A stretch of 20,568 nt of DNA from Candidatus Latescibacterota bacterium. GTDB lineage: Bacteria; Latescibacterota; UBA2968; GCA-2709665. Shown in pieces: positions 1 to 7,401 of this stretch. The stretch spans positions 1 through 20,568 of the forward strand of contig JAAXHE010000221.1 of assembly GCA_012271065.1 (NCBI GenBank). Reading direction: 5' to 3'. The notes beneath the pieces are model-generated. The model was not told the DNA's origin. It searched no databases and was given only the letters and a program-made list of their open reading frames with translations. Within the stretch, counting starts at the first letter, position 1. Each line of letters begins with the position of its first letter. The position numbers and the translations under genes are program-made.

Positions 1-76
1 GCGACTTTATCAACGGACTGTTAAGGGTCGGGGATGAACCACATGTCCGGCCGCCGCCCTTTCAACGTCAGGTATG

Positions 77-1201
77 TCAGACGGGATTCTCAACGCAGAA
101 TCGATGTACCATTTTTGTGAAGACGTCGGAACCCATGAGGAGCTGTTCCCGCGAGATCCATTCGTCCACGGTGTGCGCCTGCTGGATGTTGCCGGGACCC
201 ATGACGACCAGTTCCATCGTTTTTCCAAACACCATGCCATCCGTTCCGTAGGAGACGGTCCTGGGTTTCCGCTTTCCGGCGATCTGAAGCGCTTCCCGGA
301 CGATCGGCGAATCGGTGCTCGTGCTCAGCGGATCGAGGACTTTCGGCACTTGAATCTGAACGCCGTGTTTGTCCGCCAGTCGTACCATGCGGTTAATGAT
401 CGGCTTCCAGTCCTGATCCGGCATCGGACGACAGTTTATGGTGGCACGGCTGACGGGCGCGGTAACATTTGCGGCGGTGTCGCCGTCGGAAAATACGATA
501 TTGAGGGTTCCGTGCGGCGGATCGAACGCCTCATTCCGATATCGCGAATCGGTTTGCAACTTCCCGTCCAGTTTAACGACGTCGTTCAGGAACGGAATGA
601 GTCTGTGATTGGCGTTCTCGCCTTTTCCGGTGCTGCTGTGCGCCGCTTTGCCCCTTGCGGTCGCATCGAATTTGAGCGAGCCCTTGTGCGCATATACAAC
701 GTCGAGAAGCGTGGGTTCGCCGACGATGCCATACCGGATGTCGGATGACTTGAAGATCTTTGACTTCGATGCGACGGCCTTCGCGCCGCCGCAGTCCGTT
801 TCCTCGTCGGCGGTGACGATTACGTAGACAGGTGTTTTGAGTTCATTGACGGAGAAGGCGTTCGCGGCCGCGATCATACAGGCCACGGATCCTTTCATGT
901 CCGCACTGCCTCGTCCGTAGAGCCGGCCTTTCCTGGCTGTGAGCTTGAATGGGTCCGAAGCCCATCCCTCGGCCGGAACCACGTCTGAATGGGCGAGCAG
1001 TGCAATGCCTCCGGTACCGTCTCCCTTTTTTCCTATCACATTTGTCTTTTGCGTGCCAGCCGGATCCAAGTAATTGAGGAGTTCCACCGACATGCCCGCC
1101 TTTCGAAGCCACCTGGCAATTGCGCGGGATACCGGTGTATTGCTGAATTGAGACGCTGAATTGTAAGATACCAGGTCGGCGGTGATTTCAACAACATCCA
1201 T
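77..1201 (-). CDS. M20 family metallopeptidase (ArgE/DapE-like deacylase)
   Basis: This 374-residue protein is a cytosolic zinc-dependent amidase of the M20 family, which removes acyl groups from amino acids such as N-acetylornithine or succinyl-diaminopimelate. The family metal site is visible in order: H71 and D73 in AHSDVVP, bridging D101 in GRGSADMKG, catalytic E133 and ligand E134 in DEETDCGG, acidic ligand E162 in GEPT, and H343 in QAHTVDEW near the end. H188 in GKAAHSS marks the inserted dimerisation domain. The frame is open upstream to 1336, but the start at 1201 is preferred. GAGGAG lies six bases before it, the protein then begins directly with the family N-terminus, and the extra 45 residues look non-coding and would overlap the upstream gene. 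The GPGN...AHTVDEW ending resembles ArgE more than DapE, but the substrate is not determined. No arginine or lysine pathway gene is beside it. It lies 109 nt downstream of the MetE-like gene and may share its transcript. Confidence 0.93.
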   Translation of the reverse strand: MDVVEITADLVSYNSASQFSNTPVSRAIARWLRKAGMSVELLNYLDPAGTQKTNVIGKKGDGTGGIALLAHSDVVPAEGWASDPFKLTARKGRLYGRGSADMKGSVACMIAAANAFSVNELKTPVYVIVTADEETDCGGAKAVASKSKIFKSSDIRYGIVGEPTLLDVVYAHKGSLKFDATARGKAAHSSTGKGENANHRLIPFLNDVVKLDGKLQTDSRYRNEAFDPPHGTLNIVFSDGDTAANVTAPVSRATINCRPMPDQDWKPIINRMVRLADKHGVQIQVPKVLDPLSTSTDSPIVREALQIAGKRKPRTVSYGTDGMVFGKTMELVVMGPGNIQQAHTVDEWISREQLLMGSDVFTKMVHRFCVENPV

Positions 1202-1207
1202 GTTCCG

Positions 1208-1213
1208 CTCCTC
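1208..1213 (-). promoter_or_regulatory. Ribosome binding site deciding the M20 peptidase start
   Basis: On the minus strand this reads GAGGAG, six bases before the ATG at 1201. It supports the 374-residue product over the longer open frame that begins at 1336. Confidence 0.7.
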
Positions 1214-1310
1214 TACGTGACCCCGCCCGGCGATGCGGATGACAGAAAAATCGAACTGAGAGTTCGTTTCCTGTACGAACCACTCATTCTGTGGTGGGGC
1301 GTTGTCATGC

Positions 1311-2342
1311 CTATCCTGCCAGTTCCCTGCGGACAATACCGACGCCCTTGACCATATTCCGGAGCTTCTGAAAGGCCAGCCACCGGGGCAACTGAAAGAA
1401 TCCGCAGTCGGGTGTGACCGTAAGCTTCTCCGCCGGGACGTATTGAAGGGTCAGTCGCACCCGTTCAGCGACATCCTCGGGAGTTTCGACGTAAAAGGAT
1501 TTGATGTCGACCAGGCCGGCGGCGACCTCCTTCTCCTTTGCGATTTCCGCGCAAAGTTCCAGTTCCACCAGTTCACGGTTCGCAAACTCCAGGGAGATCT
1601 GTTCGGCGTCGGCACGAAGGATGTCGTCCAGCATCCAGTCGTACCGGCGTTTTCCCCGCGGACGGCTGCCCAGGTTTCCAAAACAGATATGAAGGCCGAT
1701 TTTGGCGTTTACGCCCTGTACGGTTTCATTGAACAGGTCGATCCAGCTCCGGTCGTCTCCGGGTACTATGGAAAACGAAGGTTCGTCCAGTTGTATGAAT
1801 TGCGCACCCGCGTCAACCAGGCGTTTGAGTTCTCGGTTAACCACTCCCGCAAACTCGTACGCGAGTTCGATCCGGTCCTTGTAGATGCGGTCGTCTTTCA
1901 GTTGAATGTGTATCGTAAGCGTGAGGGGGCCGGGGCAGGTGGCCTTCAACGGGCGATCCGTGACGGATCGGGCGAATTGAAACTCCTCGACGATACCGAG
2001 GCCGTCGGGCACCTGGATACGTTCCTCCGGCCACCAGCGCGGGACACTGTCGTAGCCGTAGACGCCCGTGCGCCGAAGTGTCGGCCGGGACGCAAGCCCT
2101 TTGAAACGGCGGTAGAAACTCTGAACGAAATACCAGCGCCGCATCTCACCGTCCGAGATGAGATCCACCCCTGCGCGCGTCTGGTCCAGCATGGCGAGAT
2201 GCACGGCGTCATCGAACGTCTCGCGCACGTCAGTGGGTCCGAACTCGCCCTTTTCGATCTGTTCCACGGCCGTCCACAACCAGCCCGGCAGCGCGTAGCT
2301 TCCGATCACACTCGTCGGTATTAATGGCAAATCCTGATTCAT
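1311..2342 (-). CDS. Cobalamin-independent methionine synthase-like protein (MetE core domain only)
   Basis: This 343-residue protein matches the C-terminal catalytic half of cobalamin-independent methionine synthase, which moves a methyl group from methyltetrahydrofolate to homocysteine. All four expected zinc ligands can be placed: H218 and C220 in LHICFGN, E252 in ISLEFANRE and C313 in TPDCGFF. The substrate-loop motif QLDEP (184-188) and an N-terminal IGSY segment (13-16) are also present. Full MetE is about 750 residues and has an N-terminal duplicated barrel for the polyglutamyl folate; that half is absent here, and no remnant is seen upstream. Such short forms are known as core-MetE or MetE-II-like proteins. 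Some may take methyl groups from donors other than folate, so the true donor and acceptor are uncertain. The start follows a weak ribosome site. The gene diverges from the gamma-glutamyltransferase gene. Confidence 0.88.
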   Translation of the reverse strand: MNQDLPLIPTSVIGSYALPGWLWTAVEQIEKGEFGPTDVRETFDDAVHLAMLDQTRAGVDLISDGEMRRWYFVQSFYRRFKGLASRPTLRRTGVYGYDSVPRWWPEERIQVPDGLGIVEEFQFARSVTDRPLKATCPGPLTLTIHIQLKDDRIYKDRIELAYEFAGVVNRELKRLVDAGAQFIQLDEPSFSIVPGDDRSWIDLFNETVQGVNAKIGLHICFGNLGSRPRGKRRYDWMLDDILRADAEQISLEFANRELVELELCAEIAKEKEVAAGLVDIKSFYVETPEDVAERVRLTLQYVPAEKLTVTPDCGFFQLPRWLAFQKLRNMVKGVGIVRRELAG

Positions 2343-2691
2343 AGGGCGATTGTCTATCGGCGGAATCGCGTGGGAAACGGGCTGTGGATGGTCATGCGGG
2401 AACCGTATAAGAAGCTACGACCAGCCTGATTTGTCAAGCATAAACGAGGTGGACGAACCCCAAAGGGCCTGGGAAACGGGCATTGACTTGCAATCCCGCA
2501 TGGACTATCTTCCGCTTGCCCGTCGGCTGTCGCCGTGCCGGTTCCGATGACCCGATGGGGAATTGACAGCCGCGCTTATTTTCCGAAATGCCCGCCGTGA
2601 ATTAATCCCGTTTTTTGATATAATGGATACGGTGTGTGTGGCCCTTGGCAGGACCTGAACCGGGGAGACCTGTCGGTAAGGAATCAAATCC
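2343..2691. other. Divergent intergenic region between MetE-like and ggt genes
   Basis: This 349-nt spacer lies between divergently transcribed genes and codes for nothing I recognise. It contains a good extended -10 promoter toward ggt (2597-2624) and a 12-base direct repeat, TGGGAAACGGGC, at 2371-2382 and 2470-2481. On the minus strand TTGACA occurs at 2437-2432. The best -10-like hexamer after it, TTATAC at 2410-2405, is 21 bases away, which is too far for a normal sigma70 promoter. A plus-strand TTGACA at 2563-2568 has no suitable -10. I see no recognisable riboswitch, and no S-box or B12-box consensus. Confidence 0.6.
2597..2624 (+). promoter_or_regulatory. Extended -10 sigma70-type promoter for ggt
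   Basis: A perfect TATAAT at 2619-2624 is preceded by TG one base upstream (TGATATAAT), which makes an extended -10 element. The best -35 is weak: GTGAAT at 2597-2602, with a 16-base spacer. The predicted start of transcription near 2631 leaves a leader of about 60 bases before the ggt ATG. Confidence 0.6.
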
Positions 2692-4320
2692 ATGGCGTTT
2701 TCTTCTGTTGGAACCGTACATCGTTCCACGGCGACGGGCACCCGGGGAATGGTTGCCAGCGCACATCCGCTGGCAAGCCTCGCCGGGGTCCGCATGCTTC
2801 TCGATCAGGGCAATGCTTTCGACGCGGCGGTCGCAGTCGCGGCGGCGCTGAATGTCGTCGAGCCATATATGTCGGGCATTGCCGGCGTGGGATATGCGCT
2901 CACTTATTCGGCTGCGGAAAACCGTGTGCGTGTGTTGGATTACTGCGGCCGCACCCCGCACGCCGCCACCTCAGAGGCTTTCGCGTCGCCGCGCCATCAG
3001 GATGGCGGTGTGATGTCGTGCCTGGTTCCCGGCGCCTGCGGAGGGTGGCTCGAGCTCCTTGACCGATACGGTACTATGGACAGGGCAACCGTGTTCGCGC
3101 CCGCCATTGAACTTGCGGAGAACGGTTTCGCCGCCACGGTGAAGAATTCCAGGTTTATACAAGATGCCCTGCCTCGAATGCGTCCGACGGGAGCCGGGGT
3201 GATTCTGGGCCGCGGCCGGGCGCCCCTGGCTGGCGACATCCTGATCCAGAGGGATCTCGCGCGGACGTTTCGCAGGGTCGTGGAAGGGGGCGCCGAGGTC
3301 TTCTATCGCGGAGATCTCGGATCGGATATTACTGGATATATCCAGGCAGAAGGTGGGCTCCTTTCCGAAAGAGACCTTGGGGATTTCGAGGTCGAGTGGT
3401 CGAACGCCATTTCCACGTCTTACCGCGGTTTCCGGGTATTCTGTCCGCCGTTGCCAAGTGCCGGCTTTCACATTCTGCAGGCCCTGAATATGCTCGAAAG
3501 CTACGATCTCAAGGACATGGGCCACCTCTCGGAAGAGGCGCTCCACCTTTTTATCGAGGTATTGAAGCTGGGCAATGCAGATCGGGTGGCATTCGCCGCG
3601 GCGCGCGAAGCGCCACTGGGTGGATTGCTTTCAAAAGCGTATGCGAACGAACGCAGGAGACTGGTCGGGGAACGGGCGGCGGTGAGTCGCGGGGAATATT
3701 ACGCCTCGGTCGGGCTGCCGGGCGAGATCGCTCCGGGGCAGCCGGGCGACTGGCTGAACGAATGCACGACGCACTTCGACGCGGTGGATGCGGAGGGTAA
3801 CGCCGTGGCGATTACGCAGAGTCTGGGCTCAGGGTTCGGTTCAGGTGAGATTATCGGGAATACCGGAATGTTCCTGAACAATTTCATCAAATGGGCCGAT
3901 ACAGTCCCAGGCAGCCCGAATTGCATCGAGCCCCACAAGAAAATCGATATGTGTCTTTCACCGTGCCAGATTTTCGAGGATGGTCGTCTCCTGGCGGCTC
4001 TCGGTACTCCGGGCAGTTGGGGAATCCAGCAGACGACAACCCAGTTCACCACCAATTTCCTGGATTACGGGATGAACATTCAAGCGGCGATCGAAGCGCC
4101 GAGATTTCGCTTCCAACACGCCGGCACACGCGTCTATATGGAGTCTCGCGTACCGGAAGAGATCCGGTCAGGCCTTATTCGCCGCGGGCATCAGATTGAC
4201 GTTGTCGACGCATTCTCGCACGTAACGGGCGGGGCGCAGGGGATTGCCGTAGATCGAGAAAGCGGCGCCCTGATGGGAGGTGCGGATCCCAGGCGGGACG
4301 GCTACGCTATTGGATTCTGA
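2692..4320 (+). CDS. ggt: Gamma-glutamyltransferase (Ntn hydrolase)
   Basis: This 542-residue protein belongs to the gamma-glutamyltranspeptidase family, which cleaves or transfers gamma-glutamyl groups from glutathione and similar peptides. The precursor cuts itself before a threonine. Here that is T359 in the ECTTHFDAVD motif, giving a large chain of about 358 and a small chain of about 184 residues, close to normal sizes. R87 in LDYCGRTPH matches the arginine that holds the glutamyl carboxylate. The family PLSSM-type double serine is reduced to MCLSPC, and the glycine-rich end of the site reads LGTPGSWGI. No signal peptide is visible, whereas many Gram-negative enzymes of this family are periplasmic, so this one may be cytosolic or exported in another way. 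AAGGA lies about nine bases before the ATG. An MFS gene follows after 48 nt on the same strand, probably in the same operon. The family is secure; the substrate could differ, for example as in cephalosporin acylase-like members. Confidence 0.92.
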   Translation: MAFSSVGTVHRSTATGTRGMVASAHPLASLAGVRMLLDQGNAFDAAVAVAAALNVVEPYMSGIAGVGYALTYSAAENRVRVLDYCGRTPHAATSEAFASPRHQDGGVMSCLVPGACGGWLELLDRYGTMDRATVFAPAIELAENGFAATVKNSRFIQDALPRMRPTGAGVILGRGRAPLAGDILIQRDLARTFRRVVEGGAEVFYRGDLGSDITGYIQAEGGLLSERDLGDFEVEWSNAISTSYRGFRVFCPPLPSAGFHILQALNMLESYDLKDMGHLSEEALHLFIEVLKLGNADRVAFAAAREAPLGGLLSKAYANERRRLVGERAAVSRGEYYASVGLPGEIAPGQPGDWLNECTTHFDAVDAEGNAVAITQSLGSGFGSGEIIGNTGMFLNNFIKWADTVPGSPNCIEPHKKIDMCLSPCQIFEDGRLLAALGTPGSWGIQQTTTQFTTNFLDYGMNIQAAIEAPRFRFQHAGTRVYMESRVPEEIRSGLIRRGHQIDVVDAFSHVTGGAQGIAVDRESGALMGGADPRRDGYAIGF

Positions 4321-4368
4321 GACGCCCCGACGTGCCCTGACGATCGTGGAACACCCGACGAGCGAGAC

Positions 4369-5769
4369 ATGCCAGGCTCTCTGCGCGGTAAGCGGACGGA
4401 AGTGTTTGGCATGAGAGAATTTTCAACGGCGCACAGGAGGCGGGTACAGGCCGATCCGGACGAACCGGATCCGGCGGAAGTTCGGCGGAACAGGCGGCTC
4501 TTGATTCTGAACGGCGGTCTCGTCTTCATGTCGATGACCCTGGCCAGTTCGGATATGCTGCTTCCGGCCTTCGTGCAATCGCTGACGGCCTCGAGCGTCG
4601 CGGTCGGACTGGTCGGCGCGCTGATGCGTATCGGTTGGGCGTGGCCTCAGATATTCATCTCCCGTATTGTCGAAGGCAGAAGACGAAAAATGCCCTTCCT
4701 GCTTCTGGCGGGCGGGATGCGCAGTACCGTCTGGCTGGTGATCGCGGGACTGACGTACCTGATGGGAGGTCGTCAGTCCTTTTATTTTTTGTGCTGCTTT
4801 CTGGTTCTATACGCGATTTCCACTTCCATGATGGGCATATGGAACGTTCCGTGGATGGACATCGTGGGAAAGGTCGTCCCGCCAAGGGAACGGTCGCGCC
4901 TGTTTGCGGTACGGCGGCTGTGCGGCGGCATTACGGCCATGGCGGCGGGCGGGGTGATTACCTTCGTACTCAGCGACCGCAGCGGGATTGCATTTCCGTC
5001 GAACTACGCGGCGCTGTTCCTGCTGGCCGGACTGGGAAACGCGCTTTCGGTTTTCGTATTCAGCAGAATCCGGGAACCGGTGGGTCCGGTGCGGTATCTC
5101 CGGCAGCCGCTTTCCAACTACCTGAACACCGGGTTTCGCCTTCTGAAGAACGATCCCGATTACCGTCGATTGTGCGGGATGCAGCTACTGTGGTCGTTCA
5201 TGATGATGGGAGCGCCGTTTTATGTGCCTTACGCGATTACCGACCTGGGGTTCGGGCTGGTCTATGTGGGGGTCTTTGTTTCAGTGATGCAGGTCAGTAC
5301 CGTGTTGTCAAACGCGCTCTGGGCCCACGTCGGGCATCGGAAAGGCAACCGCACGCTCCTGGTGTACGGGTCTTACCTGATGGCGTTGTCGGTCGCCATT
5401 CCGCTGTTGGCCAGGTACGTGCCGTCACTGTCCTTCGCGCCGCTTTCGAATTGGGGCATCGACTGGGCATTCGATCCGCACGTCGCCTTCTACGCGCTTA
5501 CGTTTGTCCTTTCGGGGTTTGCGAGCAGCGCGATGTTCAATGGCCGCATGGCATACGTACTCGAACTTGCGCCGGAAAACCGCCGACCCACGTATACCAG
5601 CTTTCTGAACATGTTTGCGCTGCCACAAGGGTTTCTGCCGGTGCTGGCCGGTCTGCTGGTGGCGTGGATCTCATATCGGCCCATGTTCTGGATCGCGCTC
5701 CTGTTCGTGCCGCCCACCGTTTACTTCGTACACCGGCTTGGCGAAGGGGGACGCCCGCGTTCCGGTTGA
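4369..5769 (+). CDS. Major facilitator superfamily transporter
   Basis: This protein of up to 466 residues has about twelve hydrophobic segments and the layout of an MFS secondary transporter. The first helix spans about residues 44-66, and an MFS motif A-like basic turn (SRIVEGRRRK, 98-107) lies between helices 2 and 3. A long basic N-terminal tail precedes helix 1, and the inter-domain region lies near residues 235-265. The substrate cannot be read from the sequence. Two starts are possible, 4369 and 4411 (beginning MREFSTAHRR). Each has only a purine-rich, weak ribosome site, and the extra 14 residues are not conserved-looking, so 4411 is a real alternative. The gene begins 48 nt after ggt and is likely co-transcribed, which could link it to export or uptake of a gamma-glutamyl product or amino acid. 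It converges on the flavoenzyme gene with only 23 nt between stops and no obvious terminator hairpin. Confidence 0.88.
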   Translation: MPGSLRGKRTEVFGMREFSTAHRRRVQADPDEPDPAEVRRNRRLLILNGGLVFMSMTLASSDMLLPAFVQSLTASSVAVGLVGALMRIGWAWPQIFISRIVEGRRRKMPFLLLAGGMRSTVWLVIAGLTYLMGGRQSFYFLCCFLVLYAISTSMMGIWNVPWMDIVGKVVPPRERSRLFAVRRLCGGITAMAAGGVITFVLSDRSGIAFPSNYAALFLLAGLGNALSVFVFSRIREPVGPVRYLRQPLSNYLNTGFRLLKNDPDYRRLCGMQLLWSFMMMGAPFYVPYAITDLGFGLVYVGVFVSVMQVSTVLSNALWAHVGHRKGNRTLLVYGSYLMALSVAIPLLARYVPSLSFAPLSNWGIDWAFDPHVAFYALTFVLSGFASSAMFNGRMAYVLELAPENRRPTYTSFLNMFALPQGFLPVLAGLLVAWISYRPMFWIALLFVPPTVYFVHRLGEGGRPRSG

Positions 5770-5792
5770 GGAGTTTTGTACGTTGTGTGCAT

Positions 5793-7166
5793 TCATCCGG
5801 CCAGGACTTCTGCAAGTTCCTCGGCAGGATAGGTAATGATCTCGGCGAGAGTGGGGTGATAGTGAGGAATCCGGAGGAGGTCGAAGACGGTTCCCCGGAA
5901 GTAGATTACCGCAGCGAGTTCATGGATGAGTTCCGAAGCGTCAGGGCCTGTGATATGTCCAGCGATGAGTTCGCCGCTTTCCGGATGGCACAGGATCTTT
6001 ACGGCCCCGTGAGTTTCCCCCATAACCATGGATTTGCCGTGATCGCTGAACGGATATTCGGCCGAACGATACGCGATGCGCTGTTCCCGGCATTCCCGCT
6101 CGGTAGGTCCGACAGACGCGACCTGCGGATCGGTGAACACAACCGACGTACGCAACCGATAGTCGATCGTCTTCTCCGGCTTGCCACCGCCGGCGTTGTG
6201 GCCGGCGATCTCACCCTGAAGGACGGCAATGTGTACGATTTCGTACGGTCCCACGCAGTCACCGGCGGCGAAGATATGTCCCGCGCTGGTCCGCATCCGT
6301 TCGTCAGCTGTGATTCTTCCTTCGCGGACTTCAACGCCGGCGCGTTCGAGAGCCAGACCTGCGAGGTCCGGCGTTCGGCCCAAAGCGTTGAAGACGACGT
6401 CGGCTGTAACCGTACGGGATTTTTTGCCTTGCAGAAAGCGGACGGTGGCGTGACCCCCTCTTCGGCTGACGCGCTGGAGTCGGGTGTCCGTGTATACCTT
6501 CATCCCTTCTTCTCTCAGGCGGGTTTCCACGGGCAGGGCCATGTCCGCGTCGAAGCCGCTGAGAAGCTGGCGGTTCCTCTGTATCAGGGTGGTCCGCGCA
6601 CCCATCCGGCATAGAAACTGGCCCAGTTCGGCGGCAACGGCGCCGCCACCGAGTACGATCACGGACTCGGGGAGTTCCCGCAGTTCCAGAACGTCGTCGC
6701 TCGTGAGATAGCCCGTTTCCTCGAGGCCGGGTACGGGAATCCTGCTCACAGCGGAACCCACGGCAATGACGAAGCGCCGTCCTGAGACCTGTTCCGTGCC
6801 GACGCAAACCGAGTTCGGTGATTCGAAACGGGCCTGGCCTGGTATCAGCGTGAATCTCGGGCTGCGCAGCTGCTGGACTCTGTATTTCGCGAATTCGTCA
6901 ACGAGTGCGCGTTTCCTGTCATTGACCGCGGCCAGGTCAGGGGATAAATCCCCGGCATTCAGGCCGAACTCTCTGGCCCGTTTCATCAGCGAGAACAGAT
7001 CCGAACTGCGCAGCAGCGTCTTGGATGGCATGCAGCCTCGCAGGATGCACAGGCCCCCGAGTGGGCCCCTGTCGATAATGGCGACACGTGCTCCGCTGTC
7101 CGCGGCGACGCGGGCGGCAGCGTAGCCCGCGCTGCCTCCTCCGATAACGACGACGTCATATGTCAT
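5793..7166 (-). CDS. FAD-dependent pyridine nucleotide-disulfide oxidoreductase (dihydrolipoyl dehydrogenase-like)
   Basis: This 457-residue flavoprotein has the full class I disulfide oxidoreductase layout: an FAD motif GGGSAG (9-14), redox-active C40 and C45 in GGLCILRGCMPSK, an NAD(P) motif GGGAVAAE (173-180), a second FAD motif FAAGDC (299-304), and a C-terminal dimer domain with the catalytic HYHPTLAE motif (435-442). It passes electrons between NAD(P)H and a disulfide substrate. Lipoyl dehydrogenases usually read GGTCLNxGCIPSK, so the disulfide segment here is divergent. There is no heavy-metal-binding N-terminal domain and no C-terminal vicinal cysteine pair, which argues against true mercuric reductase. 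No E1 or E2 ketoacid dehydrogenase gene is nearby, so the partner is unknown. The frame is open upstream to 7307, but the start at 7166 places the FAD motif where the family has it. The ribosome site is weak. Confidence 0.92.
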   Translation of the reverse strand: MTYDVVVIGGGSAGYAAARVAADSGARVAIIDRGPLGGLCILRGCMPSKTLLRSSDLFSLMKRAREFGLNAGDLSPDLAAVNDRKRALVDEFAKYRVQQLRSPRFTLIPGQARFESPNSVCVGTEQVSGRRFVIAVGSAVSRIPVPGLEETGYLTSDDVLELRELPESVIVLGGGAVAAELGQFLCRMGARTTLIQRNRQLLSGFDADMALPVETRLREEGMKVYTDTRLQRVSRRGGHATVRFLQGKKSRTVTADVVFNALGRTPDLAGLALERAGVEVREGRITADERMRTSAGHIFAAGDCVGPYEIVHIAVLQGEIAGHNAGGGKPEKTIDYRLRTSVVFTDPQVASVGPTERECREQRIAYRSAEYPFSDHGKSMVMGETHGAVKILCHPESGELIAGHITGPDASELIHELAAVIYFRGTVFDLLRIPHYHPTLAEIITYPAEELAEVLAG

Positions 7167-7401
7167 GTTTCGGCCCCGGATGTGAAATTTCCCGTCTGGC
7201 GATCCCGTACGGCCAGCGAATCTACCAACCGCGCCATTGCCGGACAAGAGAAAATGGCTCAGATGCCGCAACCGTCGACGCAACCTTCCGATGTCGCCAA
7301 CGATCATTGCGTCTTGGCGGCATCTTCACGCCGCAGGATGAAGGTCAGGCGGTCGTCGGGAATTGTCGTGCGAATCCGGGTCCGGGCCCGGTGAGGTGTC
7401 C
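7167..7401. other. Divergent intergenic region between flavoenzyme and MATE genes
   Basis: This 235-nt spacer lies between divergent genes. I see no convincing promoter hexamers. On the minus strand, about 7240-7200, it contains a stretch resembling the 5' half of a tRNA-Leu (TGGCGCGGTTGGTAGA) without a T arm. A small hairpin with 5-bp arms (7317-7321 and 7330-7334, loop of eight) lies nearer the MATE gene. Confidence 0.5.
7393..7396 (+). promoter_or_regulatory. Ribosome binding site deciding the MATE start
   Basis: GAGG lies five bases before the ATG at 7402. This supports the start at 7402 over an in-frame ATG at 7363, whose extra 13 residues do not look like family sequence. Confidence 0.5.

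Noticed and set aside
1202..1336. A 45-residue N-terminal extension of the M20 peptidase
   Set aside because: The inner ATG has a GAGGAG site at ideal spacing and begins the family domain. The extension is unlike family sequence and would overlap the MetE-like gene.
1302..2324. A 340-residue plus-strand open frame opposite the MetE-like gene
   Set aside because: It mirrors the MetE-like gene, whose zinc ligands are all conserved; the antisense frame has no family signature.
4635..6614. A 659-residue plus-strand open frame crossing the MFS gene and the flavoenzyme gene
   Set aside because: It is out of frame with the MFS gene and antisense to the flavoenzyme gene, both of which have clear family motifs. 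Its composition is R/G/S-rich with no domain; it is a by-product of high GC.
7167..7307. A 47-residue N-terminal extension of the flavoenzyme
   Set aside because: It covers the intergenic region with the tRNA-like segment and places the FAD loop too far from the N-terminus; MTYDVVVIGGG is the normal beginning.
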